Source: Chloroflexota bacterium (GTDB lineage Bacteria > Chloroflexota > UBA6077 > JACCZL01). From it: a stretch of DNA of 5,665 bases. The notes below the pieces were generated by a model, which saw only the letters and a program-made list of their open reading frames with translations, had not been told where the DNA came from and ran no database searches. This document shows positions 1-5,282 of the stretch, one piece after another. Made by a program: the position numbers and the translations under genes. The stretch is taken from NCBI GenBank assembly GCA_013695975.1, contig JACCZL010000670.1, positions 1 through 5,665 of the forward strand. Reading direction: 5' to 3'. The number at the start of each line of letters is the position of its first letter. The stretch's first letter is position 1.

Positions 1-1092
1 GGTGCCCACGCCCCGACGCACGAAGCGATCCTCCGCTAGCTCGTAGAGCGGATTGAGGAGGTACGGCCCGAAGAATAGAAGCATCAGCACCAGCCCGACC
101 GCGCCGCCTGCGAACCAGGCCAGGGCCGCGCGTCGCTCTAACAGGCCGTGAAGGCCGTGCCGCCCGAGCGCCAGCAGGGCGATTGGGGGTAGGGCGAAGA
201 CGGCATCGTAGTGGGCCAAGGCCCCAGTCCCCGCGAACGCCCCGGCCAGCACAGGCCAGTGGTCTGCCAGCCGCCCGCGGGACCAGCGGAGCGCGCTCCA
301 GACCGCCAGGGCAGACAGGAAGAAGACGAGGCTCTGGTACTGGGCGAACCGTCCGAAGACCACCAGATAGCCGTTGAAAACCAGGAGCAGGGCAGTCGCC
401 AGGGCGCCTGGGCGGCCCAGCAGGCGCCTGGCGATGAGGTAGACGGTCGCCAGCCCCGCCAGGTTCGCCAATGCGAAGGGCAGCCGTGCCGATGCCTCGC
501 TCAATGCTCCGACGAGGCCGTAATGGAGGGCCGTAACGAGTACCTCGGCGGGCCCCTTGCCGTGGTAGAACAGCGCGTCGGGCACGTCCTGCAGGACGGC
601 GAGCGCGGCCACAACCACCCGGGACTCGTCACCCTGAAATTCCGCATACCCCAGCTCCGGGAGTCGCAGTCCGGCGCCGAGCCCAAGGACGACCAGGAGA
701 TCGAACAGCGTCCCATCGGGGATCGATCGACGGATGCGCCAGCCAGGCCGGATGCGCCACACCAGCGCGGCCAGAGCAAGCGCGAGCCCGTCGAACCAGA
801 GGAGGAGAATCGTCGCGCCCAGCCGCAGCGGCAGGTAGCTGAGGATCAATCCGTTCACGACCAGCACCGCGACGCCCAGACCCAGGGCAGCCACCGTCCA
901 CTCGACTGGGTCGGTATCGTCCATCGGGACGAGCAGCATGGCGAGTAGTCCGCCGGGCGTTACGACGGTCAGCAAGAGCGCCGCGCCGCAGGCCCAAACC
1001 GGGTCGGGCATGGCTAACACCGCACCGCTGGCCAGCGTCGCTACGCCGAGCAGTGCTCGTACCAGCGCGCGTCCATCGGCCGAGTATCGCAA
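1..1092 (-). CDS. GT39/ArnT-like polytopic membrane glycosyltransferase, partial (C-terminus beyond window)
   Basis: Read on the minus strand, this frame stays open from the end of sulfotransferase B to position 1 and gives 364 residues of very hydrophobic protein. With TTG 1092 as residue 1, membrane-like segments lie near 9-27, 33-55, 66-87, 92-112 and 129-142. A polar loop follows with QGDES at 153-157 (acidic pair at 625-630) and then YHGKGPAE (about 550-573). Family 39-type glycosyltransferases (PMT, ArnT) carry a catalytic Asp/Glu in the first outer loop followed by a K-P-P-like motif, and this matches. Further on are GRFAQYQS (about 331-354) and AHYDAVFALPP, both common in this family. 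Such enzymes move a sugar from a polyprenyl-phosphate donor on the outer membrane face. The start is uncertain: there is no ATG before 1011. TTG 1092, eight nt after the previous stop, is preferred; CTG 1104, GTG 1020 and ATG 1011 are alternatives, and none has a strong ribosome site. Last gene visible in the unit. The family is fairly sure; the substrate is unknown. Confidence 0.8.
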   Translation of the reverse strand, partial: MRYSADGRALVRALLGVATLASGAVLAMPDPVWACGAALLLTVVTPGGLLAMLLVPMDDTDPVEWTVAALGLGVAVLVVNGLILSYLPLRLGATILLLWFDGLALALAALVWRIRPGWRIRRSIPDGTLFDLLVVLGLGAGLRLPELGYAEFQGDESRVVVAALAVLQDVPDALFYHGKGPAEVLVTALHYGLVGALSEASARLPFALANLAGLATVYLIARRLLGRPGALATALLLVFNGYLVVFGRFAQYQSLVFFLSALAVWSALRWSRGRLADHWPVLAGAFAGTGALAHYDAVFALPPIALLALGRHGLHGLLERRAALAWFAGGAVGLVLMLLFFGPYLLNPLYELAEDRFVRRGVGT

Positions 1093-1100
1093 GATCGGTG

Positions 1101-1934
1101 TCAGTTCTGCAGGAGCCTCTCGACGCTGTTCCTGGTGTAGAAGTGCCAGAAAGCCCCGTCCGACCGCAGCAGCCGCTCGCCGATGCGGTGCATGGCTCGT
1201 CGGTCATAGGCCGGGTTGGCGTTCCTGCTCTCCAGCGGCTCGCATACCGCCTCGGCCCGCGGGGTGATCGAGCGCAACGCTCGCCCGCCGCTAGCGACGA
1301 TGTCCTCGTAGCGCACCACCGCGCTCGGTGGCAGCACGGTCGCGTAGCGGTCGCAAAACCAGGACAGGAGCGCGACCTGGCGATCGAGGCGGTCCTTGAT
1401 ACCCGCCAGCGTCTCCTTCAACCGGGCATCGAGATGTTCCGCGACCGGAGCGTGTCCCCGCTGGACGGGCATGTCGACGCTGTTCCAGGAAGCCAGGACT
1501 GAGAGAGGATTGCGGATCATCGCGTAGCAGGGAAAGTGCCCGACGAGCGTTCCCAGCAGAGCCGTGAACGCGACCGGATGCTTCACCGCGAGGAGGAAGC
1601 TCGGGCCGAGCTCCTTGTCGATCGCCATCTCGCCGTTGGCAACGGCCCGCTGCCTCAGTCCGGCTTCCGAGTGCTGGTCGCCGACTGGATTGTCCGGGAC
1701 CTCACCACCTCGATGCTTCGAAATGGCGACGCCGTGGTTCACGATCGATTCGCGAGTCATCGCGAAGAATCGCTCGACTTCAACCCGGATCTCGTCGTGG
1801 TCGCTCAGCCGCCGGAACAGGCCGCGGATCGGCTCGTGCAGCGCAACCGTGTCGGGGACCTTGTTGAGGAGATGACAGGCCAGCGTCGTACCGGAGCGGG
1901 GCAACCCGGTCAGGACGATATCGTGCTCGTGCAA
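1101..1934 (-). CDS. Sulfotransferase B (PAPS-dependent family, PRSGTT P-loop)
   Basis: A 277-residue protein of normal length for a bacterial P-loop sulfotransferase. These enzymes move the sulfuryl group of PAPS to a hydroxyl or amine of an acceptor in the cytosol. The 5'-phosphosulfate loop is at the very N-terminus: GLPRSGTTL, residues 10-18, after a short beta strand (DIVLT). The 3'-phosphate motif is IRNPLSVLASW at 140-150, with the expected Arg141 and Ser145. VVRYEDI at 206-212 matches the usual RYEDL element, and KHP at 118-120 lies in the strand before the 3'-phosphate site. The start is TTG 1934; the next candidates would cut into the P-loop. Upstream, GGTGAG ends 3 nt before it and covers the stop of the glycosyltransferase gene, so translation is probably coupled. 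Ends in TGA. The family is confident. The acceptor is unknown but the neighbours suggest a glycan or glycolipid. Confidence 0.85.
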   Translation of the reverse strand: MHEHDIVLTGLPRSGTTLACHLLNKVPDTVALHEPIRGLFRRLSDHDEIRVEVERFFAMTRESIVNHGVAISKHRGGEVPDNPVGDQHSEAGLRQRAVANGEMAIDKELGPSFLLAVKHPVAFTALLGTLVGHFPCYAMIRNPLSVLASWNSVDMPVQRGHAPVAEHLDARLKETLAGIKDRLDRQVALLSWFCDRYATVLPPSAVVRYEDIVASGGRALRSITPRAEAVCEPLESRNANPAYDRRAMHRIGERLLRSDGAFWHFYTRNSVERLLQN

Positions 1935-1937
1935 CGG

Positions 1938-1943
1938 CTCACC
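1938..1943 (-). promoter_or_regulatory. Ribosome binding site GGTGAG deciding TTG start of sulfotransferase B
   Basis: On the minus strand GGTGAG is followed by CCG and then TTG (1934-1932). The TGA stop of the upstream glycosyltransferase (1941-1939) lies inside this site. This supports the TTG start and suggests that a terminating ribosome restarts here. The spacing is short, so the site is likely but not certain. Confidence 0.5.
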
Positions 1944-2877
1944 AGATCCGCGGTAGGTTGTCGAGGATGGCCAGGAACGCCGCGCGCTCCCGCGTCAGGG
2001 TGTGCTCGGCAGCGGTCGTCCGGGCTTGGCCGAGCATCTGTTTCCGCTCGGCCGGCGCGATGGCCAGGGCGGCGATTGCGGCGTCCAGCACGCTGTCGAG
2101 AGTGTAGTCCGGGCGGAGGCAATTGTAGCCCGGCCGGCAAAACGAGCGGTTGCCGACGCAGTCGGGACAGACCACCAGGGTATCGAGCGCCATCCCTTCC
2201 AGAGCCGGCAGGTAAAAGCCCTCGGTGCGGTGCGGCAGGAAGACGGTCACCCTGGCGTCGTTCAGCCGCGCCAGGAACTCGGAGCGGGGCAGCAGCGCGG
2301 TCAGCAGCTCGCACCGCTGCCCCATAGCCTCCAGGCGTTGGGCCAGCTCGCGCCCGAGCCGCGGCTCTTTCAAGGCGGCGATGAGGAGGTCGGTGGGCTT
2401 CCCAGCGTGGGCGGTCGCGGGCGGCAGGTCGGTCAGGTCGATCGCGTTCGGGATGAGGTAGATCGGGCCATTCGCCCGCCCGGTATCCACCACCGCCTGC
2501 CGGACCTCCTCGCTGACACAGATCCGCACCGCCTTGCGCGTCAGGTAGGCAGTGCGGGGATTGTCCGGGTCGGCATGCCGCACGTGCGCGACCAGGTTGA
2601 TCTTCGGTGTCGTCGGACGATCATGCCCGCTCCGGTCTAGCAGGCGCCAGTTGCGCCCGCCCAGGAAGAACACATCTGGCTGGACCGAGCCGCGGGAATC
2701 GTCCGGTCCCTGCTGGATCGAGAACCAGGGATTGCTCTCGTTCCAGATCGACCTCTCGGAGAAGCAGACGTGGGGCCGATAGCCGGCCGAGTGTCGGACG
2801 TGGTTGAAATAGTCCCAGACCTTGAGGTGCCCACCGGTGAACTTGCGGAAGTCCCGGAAGAACAGGACGCTACGCAC
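1939..2877 (-). CDS. GT-B glycosyltransferase (family 1/4-like, EX7E motif)
   Basis: A 312-residue protein, shorter than the 350-400 usual for GT4 enzymes. It starts directly with a beta strand and a glycine turn (SVLFFRDFRKFTGGHLK, residues 3-19), where the acceptor-side Rossmann domain normally begins. A switch into the donor domain is marked by IPNAIDL (142-148). The donor site carries TEGFYLPALEGMA (218-230), an EX7E pair Glu219/Glu227 that in GT4 retaining enzymes contacts the nucleotide sugar. GYNCL (250-254) matches the later G-x-N-G-L element. Expected role: cytosolic transfer of a sugar from a nucleotide donor. The chosen start is GTG 2877, which overlaps the end of sulfotransferase A by 8 nt. 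An in-frame ATG at 3009 would add 44 residues rich in Ser, Arg and Pro that look like the reverse of the overlapping gene, so it was rejected. No clear ribosome site is visible, so coupling is likely. Sugar and acceptor are unknown. Confidence 0.82.
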   Translation of the reverse strand: MRSVLFFRDFRKFTGGHLKVWDYFNHVRHSAGYRPHVCFSERSIWNESNPWFSIQQGPDDSRGSVQPDVFFLGGRNWRLLDRSGHDRPTTPKINLVAHVRHADPDNPRTAYLTRKAVRICVSEEVRQAVVDTGRANGPIYLIPNAIDLTDLPPATAHAGKPTDLLIAALKEPRLGRELAQRLEAMGQRCELLTALLPRSEFLARLNDARVTVFLPHRTEGFYLPALEGMALDTLVVCPDCVGNRSFCRPGYNCLRPDYTLDSVLDAAIAALAIAPAERKQMLGQARTTAAEHTLTRERAAFLAILDNLPRIW

Positions 2878-3673
2878 GGCGTGACGGGACCGCGTAGCCG
2901 AACCTCTGGAGGGCCGCCTCGCCGATATGATGTAGCTCGGCGAGGATGTCGGGGTCTTGCTCTCGCCAGCGCCCCAGCGACTCGGGTTGGGCCACCTCGA
3001 GCCGGGCAAGCGCCTCGGCGTCCCCAGACAGGCCGAAGAAATCGAAGATCTGCTCGATCGTCCGCACCGGGTCGCCGCAGAGATCCTCGAACCGGACCAC
3101 CAGGTATTGGCCCGGCAGATGCTGCTCGCCGTAGTCCAGCGCCAGGAGGTTGACCCGCTGCCAGGACGCCATCAGCTTGAGAGGCTCGCTCCAGTCCTCC
3201 GCGGTTGGGCCGAGCACGGCGCTGCCGTGCATCTTCAGGTGCCGCCGCCGCTTGGAGTAGGCCATGTCCCGCCCGTCGCGGACCAGGTGGAGGAGCTTCA
3301 GCGTGGGCAGCTGACTGTGGAAGAACGGCAGCAGGAAAAGTCCGCGCGGCGTCTTCCACCCCCACGGACGCGGCACGGGACCCAGCTCGGCGCAGTGCCG
3401 CTCGAGCGCGGCCCGGAAGTCGTGGGCCATCTCGGCCGCGCTCGCGGGGAGCAGGGGCACGGCATCGCGCGTCATGAATGGGTTGATCCAACGGTCGAAG
3501 AAGGCGTGGAACTCGCGGGCGTCCTGGTTATTCGGTCCGAGGTGGGTGCCGATGAACATGCCCCCATCCCGAACGATCCGGGCGACGACACGAGTCCCGG
3601 AGCCACCAGTACCGGTAATGATGTTGGGGCCAAAGGCGAACAGCTGCTCGATCGTCGGTGTCAGTGGGCTCAA
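2870..3673 (-). CDS. Sulfotransferase A (PAPS-dependent family, GGSGTR P-loop)
   Basis: A 267-residue P-loop sulfotransferase, clearly different from the second one in this window. The 5'-phosphosulfate loop is TGTGGSGTRVV (20-30), with GGSGTR in place of the common PRSGTT. WGWKTPR (104-110) matches the conserved W-x-x-K-x-P element after the first half of the fold. VRDGRDMAYSK (131-141) is the 3'-phosphate motif, with Arg132 and Ser140 as the usual contacts. FEDLCGDP (195-202) followed by IFDFFGL (209-215) is the standard C-terminal part. A cytosolic enzyme using PAPS is expected. TTG 3673 is the only reasonable start: an in-frame TGA lies 12 codons upstream, and the first downstream Met (residue 39) would remove the P-loop. 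GGGGGA sits 9 nt upstream. The gene ends in TAG inside the start region of the glycosyltransferase. Probably first gene of the coupled sulfation and glycosylation group. Confidence 0.87.
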   Translation of the reverse strand: MSPLTPTIEQLFAFGPNIITGTGGSGTRVVARIVRDGGMFIGTHLGPNNQDAREFHAFFDRWINPFMTRDAVPLLPASAAEMAHDFRAALERHCAELGPVPRPWGWKTPRGLFLLPFFHSQLPTLKLLHLVRDGRDMAYSKRRRHLKMHGSAVLGPTAEDWSEPLKLMASWQRVNLLALDYGEQHLPGQYLVVRFEDLCGDPVRTIEQIFDFFGLSGDAEALARLEVAQPESLGRWREQDPDILAELHHIGEAALQRFGYAVPSRRA

Positions 3674-3782
3674 TCGTCGCCATCCCCCGACTGGGCGCCG
3701 GAACGATCAGGCCGCGACCACTGCCCCAACCGCCGATCTAGCGGAACCCTCCGGGACAATCGCATCTGAGCCGCAAGGCCTC
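3674..3782 (-). other. 109-nt gap between dehydrogenase and sulfotransferase A
   Basis: No convincing promoter or Rho-independent terminator is seen. Directly after the dehydrogenase stop there is GGAGG and a weak bulged hairpin (GAGGCC-TTGC-GGCTC) without a T tract. The gap also holds a 31-codon ATG frame (3765 to 3670) whose TGA overlaps the TTG start of sulfotransferase A. Read-through from the dehydrogenase gene is therefore possible, but a separate transcript start cannot be excluded. Confidence 0.4.
3683..3688 (-). promoter_or_regulatory. Ribosome binding site-like GGGGGA before TTG of sulfotransferase A
   Basis: On the minus strand GGGGGA is separated from TTG 3673 by nine bases. It supports the non-ATG start chosen for sulfotransferase A. 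G-rich runs are common in this DNA, so the support is moderate. Confidence 0.4.
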
Positions 3783-4982
3783 CTACGGCGCCGCCGCCGT
3801 TAGTCGGTACAGGCCGCCGTCCGACAGGCTGGTGACGTAGACATCGCCCGCCTCATCCTCGCCGAAGGAGCTGATGGCGAGCGACGTTTTCAGCAGCTCC
3901 TGCCCCTGCCACGTCCCATCCGCCTGTTCCCGAAGGCCCCAGATCCGACCGCTGCAGAAATCGCCGTACAAGTACAGGCCAGTCAACCCCGGAAAGCTCG
4001 GGCCGCGGTAGACGTACCCGCCGACGACCGCGCAACCGAGCGATTGGTCGTACTCGACGATCGGCTGCTCGAGCCCCTCGGGGTCGCAGGAGGCCGCGAC
4101 CCGGGAGCAGGCCCGGCCCTCTTGCATGCTCCAGCCGTAGTTACGGCCGGCGGCCGTCCCGGCCCGCTGGAAGTCGATCTCCTCGGCGCTTGCCTGGCCG
4201 ACGTCGCCGATGTACAGGTCGCCGTTCGCGCGGTCGAAGGAGAAGCGCCAGGGGTTGCGCAAGCCGTACGCCCAGACCTCTGGCCGAGCGTCCGGATCGC
4301 CGACAAATGGGTTGTCTGGCGGGATGCTATAGGGCGGCTCACCGTCCACAGAGAGCCGCAGCAGCTTCCCGAGCAGCGACGACTTCTGCTGCGCCGGGCC
4401 TCGGGGGTCACCGCGCCGGCTGCCGTCGCCGAGCCCGACGTAAAGGTAGCCATCCGGGCCGAACGACAGCAAACCACCATGGTGCAGGTCGTTCGCCATC
4501 TCGACATCGAGCAGCGTGACAGCACTGTTCACGTCGGCGACATCCGGATTGTCGGCCGAGACCTGGTATCGAGCCACGACCACGTTGGTCGGGCGGGGCG
4601 TGTAGTGCACGTAGAAGAACCCATTGTCGGCATAGTCTGGGTGGAAGGCTACGCTGAGGAGCCCGCCTCCCTGACGCTTGAACTGGTCCCAACTGATCTT
4701 GGACGTGAGATCGAGGAACGGCGTCGGCGCGAGTACGCCGTCTCGCACGATAACGATGCGGCCCTTCCGCTCGACCCCGAACAGCCGCCCGCTGCCATCG
4801 CCGGCGTGCGTCACGTAAAGCGGCTCGTTGAGGCGATCCGTGACCAGCTCCACCTTGACGGCCGGCCAGCCGGGCACCGTCTGGGCCCGCGGCGGGGCGG
4901 TCGTCGGCCACCCCCAACCGAGCATCAGCGCCACGACGACCGCGCTGAGCAGCCGAAAAAGACGGCGTGGTAGCAGGCGCAT
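3783..4982 (-). CDS. Secreted PQQ-dependent sugar dehydrogenase-like protein (GSDH beta-propeller family)
   Basis: A 399-residue protein with an N-terminal signal peptide: basic MRLLPRR, hydrophobic core about 8-25, likely cleavage after RAQ near 34. The rest matches the glucose/sorbosone dehydrogenase family (soluble PQQ glucose dehydrogenase, E. coli YliI/Asd). Elements in order are NEPLYVTHAGDGSGRLFGVE (52-71), GGLLSVAFHPDY (106-117), NDLHHGGLLSFGPDGYLYVG (164-183) with paired His167/His168 and then GDG, GDP and LLGKLLRL, GLRNPWRFSFD (240-250), GDVGQ (259-263), EEID (267-270), GRNYGW (279-284) and YLYGDFCSGRIWGL (337-350). HHGG and RNPW correspond to regions that hold PQQ and the catalytic His/Arg in the family. 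Role: oxidation of an aldose or related sugar outside the cytoplasm, passing electrons to an acceptor. The start is ATG 4982, with GGGGGT eight nt upstream; the longer upstream frame is Arg/Ser/Ala-rich and has no export signal. Four cysteines after 291 could form disulfides. The substrate, and whether PQQ is bound, are open. Confidence 0.88.
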   Translation of the reverse strand: MRLLPRRLFRLLSAVVVALMLGWGWPTTAPPRAQTVPGWPAVKVELVTDRLNEPLYVTHAGDGSGRLFGVERKGRIVIVRDGVLAPTPFLDLTSKISWDQFKRQGGGLLSVAFHPDYADNGFFYVHYTPRPTNVVVARYQVSADNPDVADVNSAVTLLDVEMANDLHHGGLLSFGPDGYLYVGLGDGSRRGDPRGPAQQKSSLLGKLLRLSVDGEPPYSIPPDNPFVGDPDARPEVWAYGLRNPWRFSFDRANGDLYIGDVGQASAEEIDFQRAGTAAGRNYGWSMQEGRACSRVAASCDPEGLEQPIVEYDQSLGCAVVGGYVYRGPSFPGLTGLYLYGDFCSGRIWGLREQADGTWQGQELLKTSLAISSFGEDEAGDVYVTSLSDGGLYRLTAAAP

Positions 4983-4990
4983 CGGTCGGT

Positions 4991-4996
4991 ACCCCC
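4991..4996 (-). promoter_or_regulatory. Ribosome binding site-like GGGGGT before dehydrogenase ATG
   Basis: On the minus strand GGGGGT lies eight bases before ATG 4982, the start that places the signal peptide at the N-terminus. It is not a perfect match to the 16S tail, so the support is moderate. Confidence 0.4.
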
Positions 4997-5057
4997 AAGA
5001 CTTCCAACGCGGAGAGGTGGACTGCACGACGCGCCCATCATGCCGCACGGCCGCGGT

Positions 5058-5087
5058 ATCGTGCCACAGGCGAGCGCTCGCAGTCAA
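5058..5087 (-). promoter_or_regulatory. Possible sigma-70-type promoter for the dehydrogenase gene
   Basis: Reading the minus strand, TTGACT (5087-5082) is five of six to the -35 consensus. After an 18-nt spacer comes CACGAT (5063-5058), a weak -10 box preceded by TGG, as in extended -10 promoters. A transcript would start about 70 nt before the ATG. The -10 box is poor, so this is only a candidate. The 12-bp palindrome at 5070-5081 fills the first part of the spacer. Confidence 0.28.
5070..5081. repeat. Perfect 12-bp palindrome, possible operator
   Basis: GCGAGCGCTCGC is its own reverse complement. It lies in the region between the two divergent genes, exactly between the candidate -35 and -10 boxes of the dehydrogenase promoter. 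That is where a dimeric regulator could act. GC-rich DNA makes such palindromes less rare, so the operator role is inference. Confidence 0.45.
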
Positions 5088-5089
5088 GC
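5073..5089 (+). repeat. AGCGCT-n-TCAAGC element, copy 1
   Basis: AGCGCTCGCAGTCAAGC. Both halves, AGCGCT and TCAAGC, recur at 5117-5127 (inverted) and 5241-5255 (direct) with different spacing. Copy 1 overlaps the palindrome and the -35 box of the candidate dehydrogenase promoter. Confidence 0.4.
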
Positions 5090-5122
5090 GCGATTGCCCT
5101 GCCCGGCGCCCGCCGCGCTTGA
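5084..5122. repeat. 9-bp inverted repeat with 21-nt loop
   Basis: The arms TCAAGCGCG (5084-5092) and CGCGCTTGA (5114-5122) match perfectly. It is not followed by a T run in either direction, so it is not a typical terminator. It could be a regulator site or a hairpin in either leader. Confidence 0.45.
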
Positions 5123-5127
5123 GCGCT
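5117..5127 (-). repeat. AGCGCT-n-TCAAGC element, copy 2 (inverted)
   Basis: On the minus strand this reads AGCGCTCAAGC, with the two halves sharing a T. It overlaps the candidate -35 box (TTGAGC) of the divergent gene. Confidence 0.35.
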
Positions 5128-5146
5128 GCGGGAGACCTGTGATAGA
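5119..5146 (+). promoter_or_regulatory. Possible promoter for the divergent exported protein
   Basis: TTGAGC (5119-5124, four of six to consensus) is followed after 16 nt by GATAGA (5141-5146, three of six), with TG one base before the -10 box. The match is weak. It is listed because it sits in the right place and direction, about 130 nt before the ATG, and overlaps a copy of the repeated element. Confidence 0.2.
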
Positions 5147-5240
5147 CTTCGCGGCCCAGACGACCATCAATGCATCGATCCGCCGCCGCCCGCATCCTCG
5201 TGGCCCCGCTCGCCCGCGCACGTCTCATGCTTATCGGGCC

Positions 5241-5255
5241 AGCGCTCGGTCAAGC
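5241..5255 (+). repeat. AGCGCT-n-TCAAGC element, copy 3
   Basis: AGCGCTCGGTCAAGC is in the same orientation as copy 1, and also shares the CG after AGCGCT. It lies 28 nt before the ATG of the divergent gene, inside its presumed leader. Confidence 0.35.
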
Positions 5256-5282
5256 CTCGGCCGAGTCGTGGGCGGTCGCCTG

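Noticed and set aside
211..948. Long + strand open frame opposite the GT39 gene (about 245 codons)
   Set aside because: The translation is Gln/Arg/Pro-rich with no motif, while the opposite strand gives a clear polytopic membrane enzyme with GT39 motifs. Typical antisense frame in GC-rich DNA.
629..1207. Minus strand open frame across the junction of sulfotransferase B and GT39
   Set aside because: It is in another frame; its product is Arg/Ser/Gly-rich and has none of the hydrophobic pattern of the GT39 frame covering the same bases.
2878..3009. N-terminal extension of the GT-B gene to ATG 3009
   Set aside because: The added residues lie wholly within the sulfotransferase A coding region and show no fold-like pattern; GTG 2877 puts the first beta strand at the N-terminus, as expected.
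2957..3769. Long + strand frame opposite sulfotransferase A (about 270 codons)
   Set aside because: No recognisable domain; the minus strand carries complete sulfotransferase motifs.
3764..3786. Hairpin after the dehydrogenase stop as a terminator
   Set aside because: The stem is only five pairs with a bulge and no T tract follows, so it does not meet the usual criteria.
4044..4973. Long + strand frame opposite the dehydrogenase (about 309 codons)
   Set aside because: The product is rich in Arg, Val and Pro without family motifs; the minus strand encodes a full beta-propeller dehydrogenase.
4983..5228. N-terminal extension of the dehydrogenase to a start at 5228
   Set aside because: The extra 82 residues are Arg/Ser/Ala-rich and would bury the signal peptide; they overlap the control region with palindrome and promoter-like boxes.
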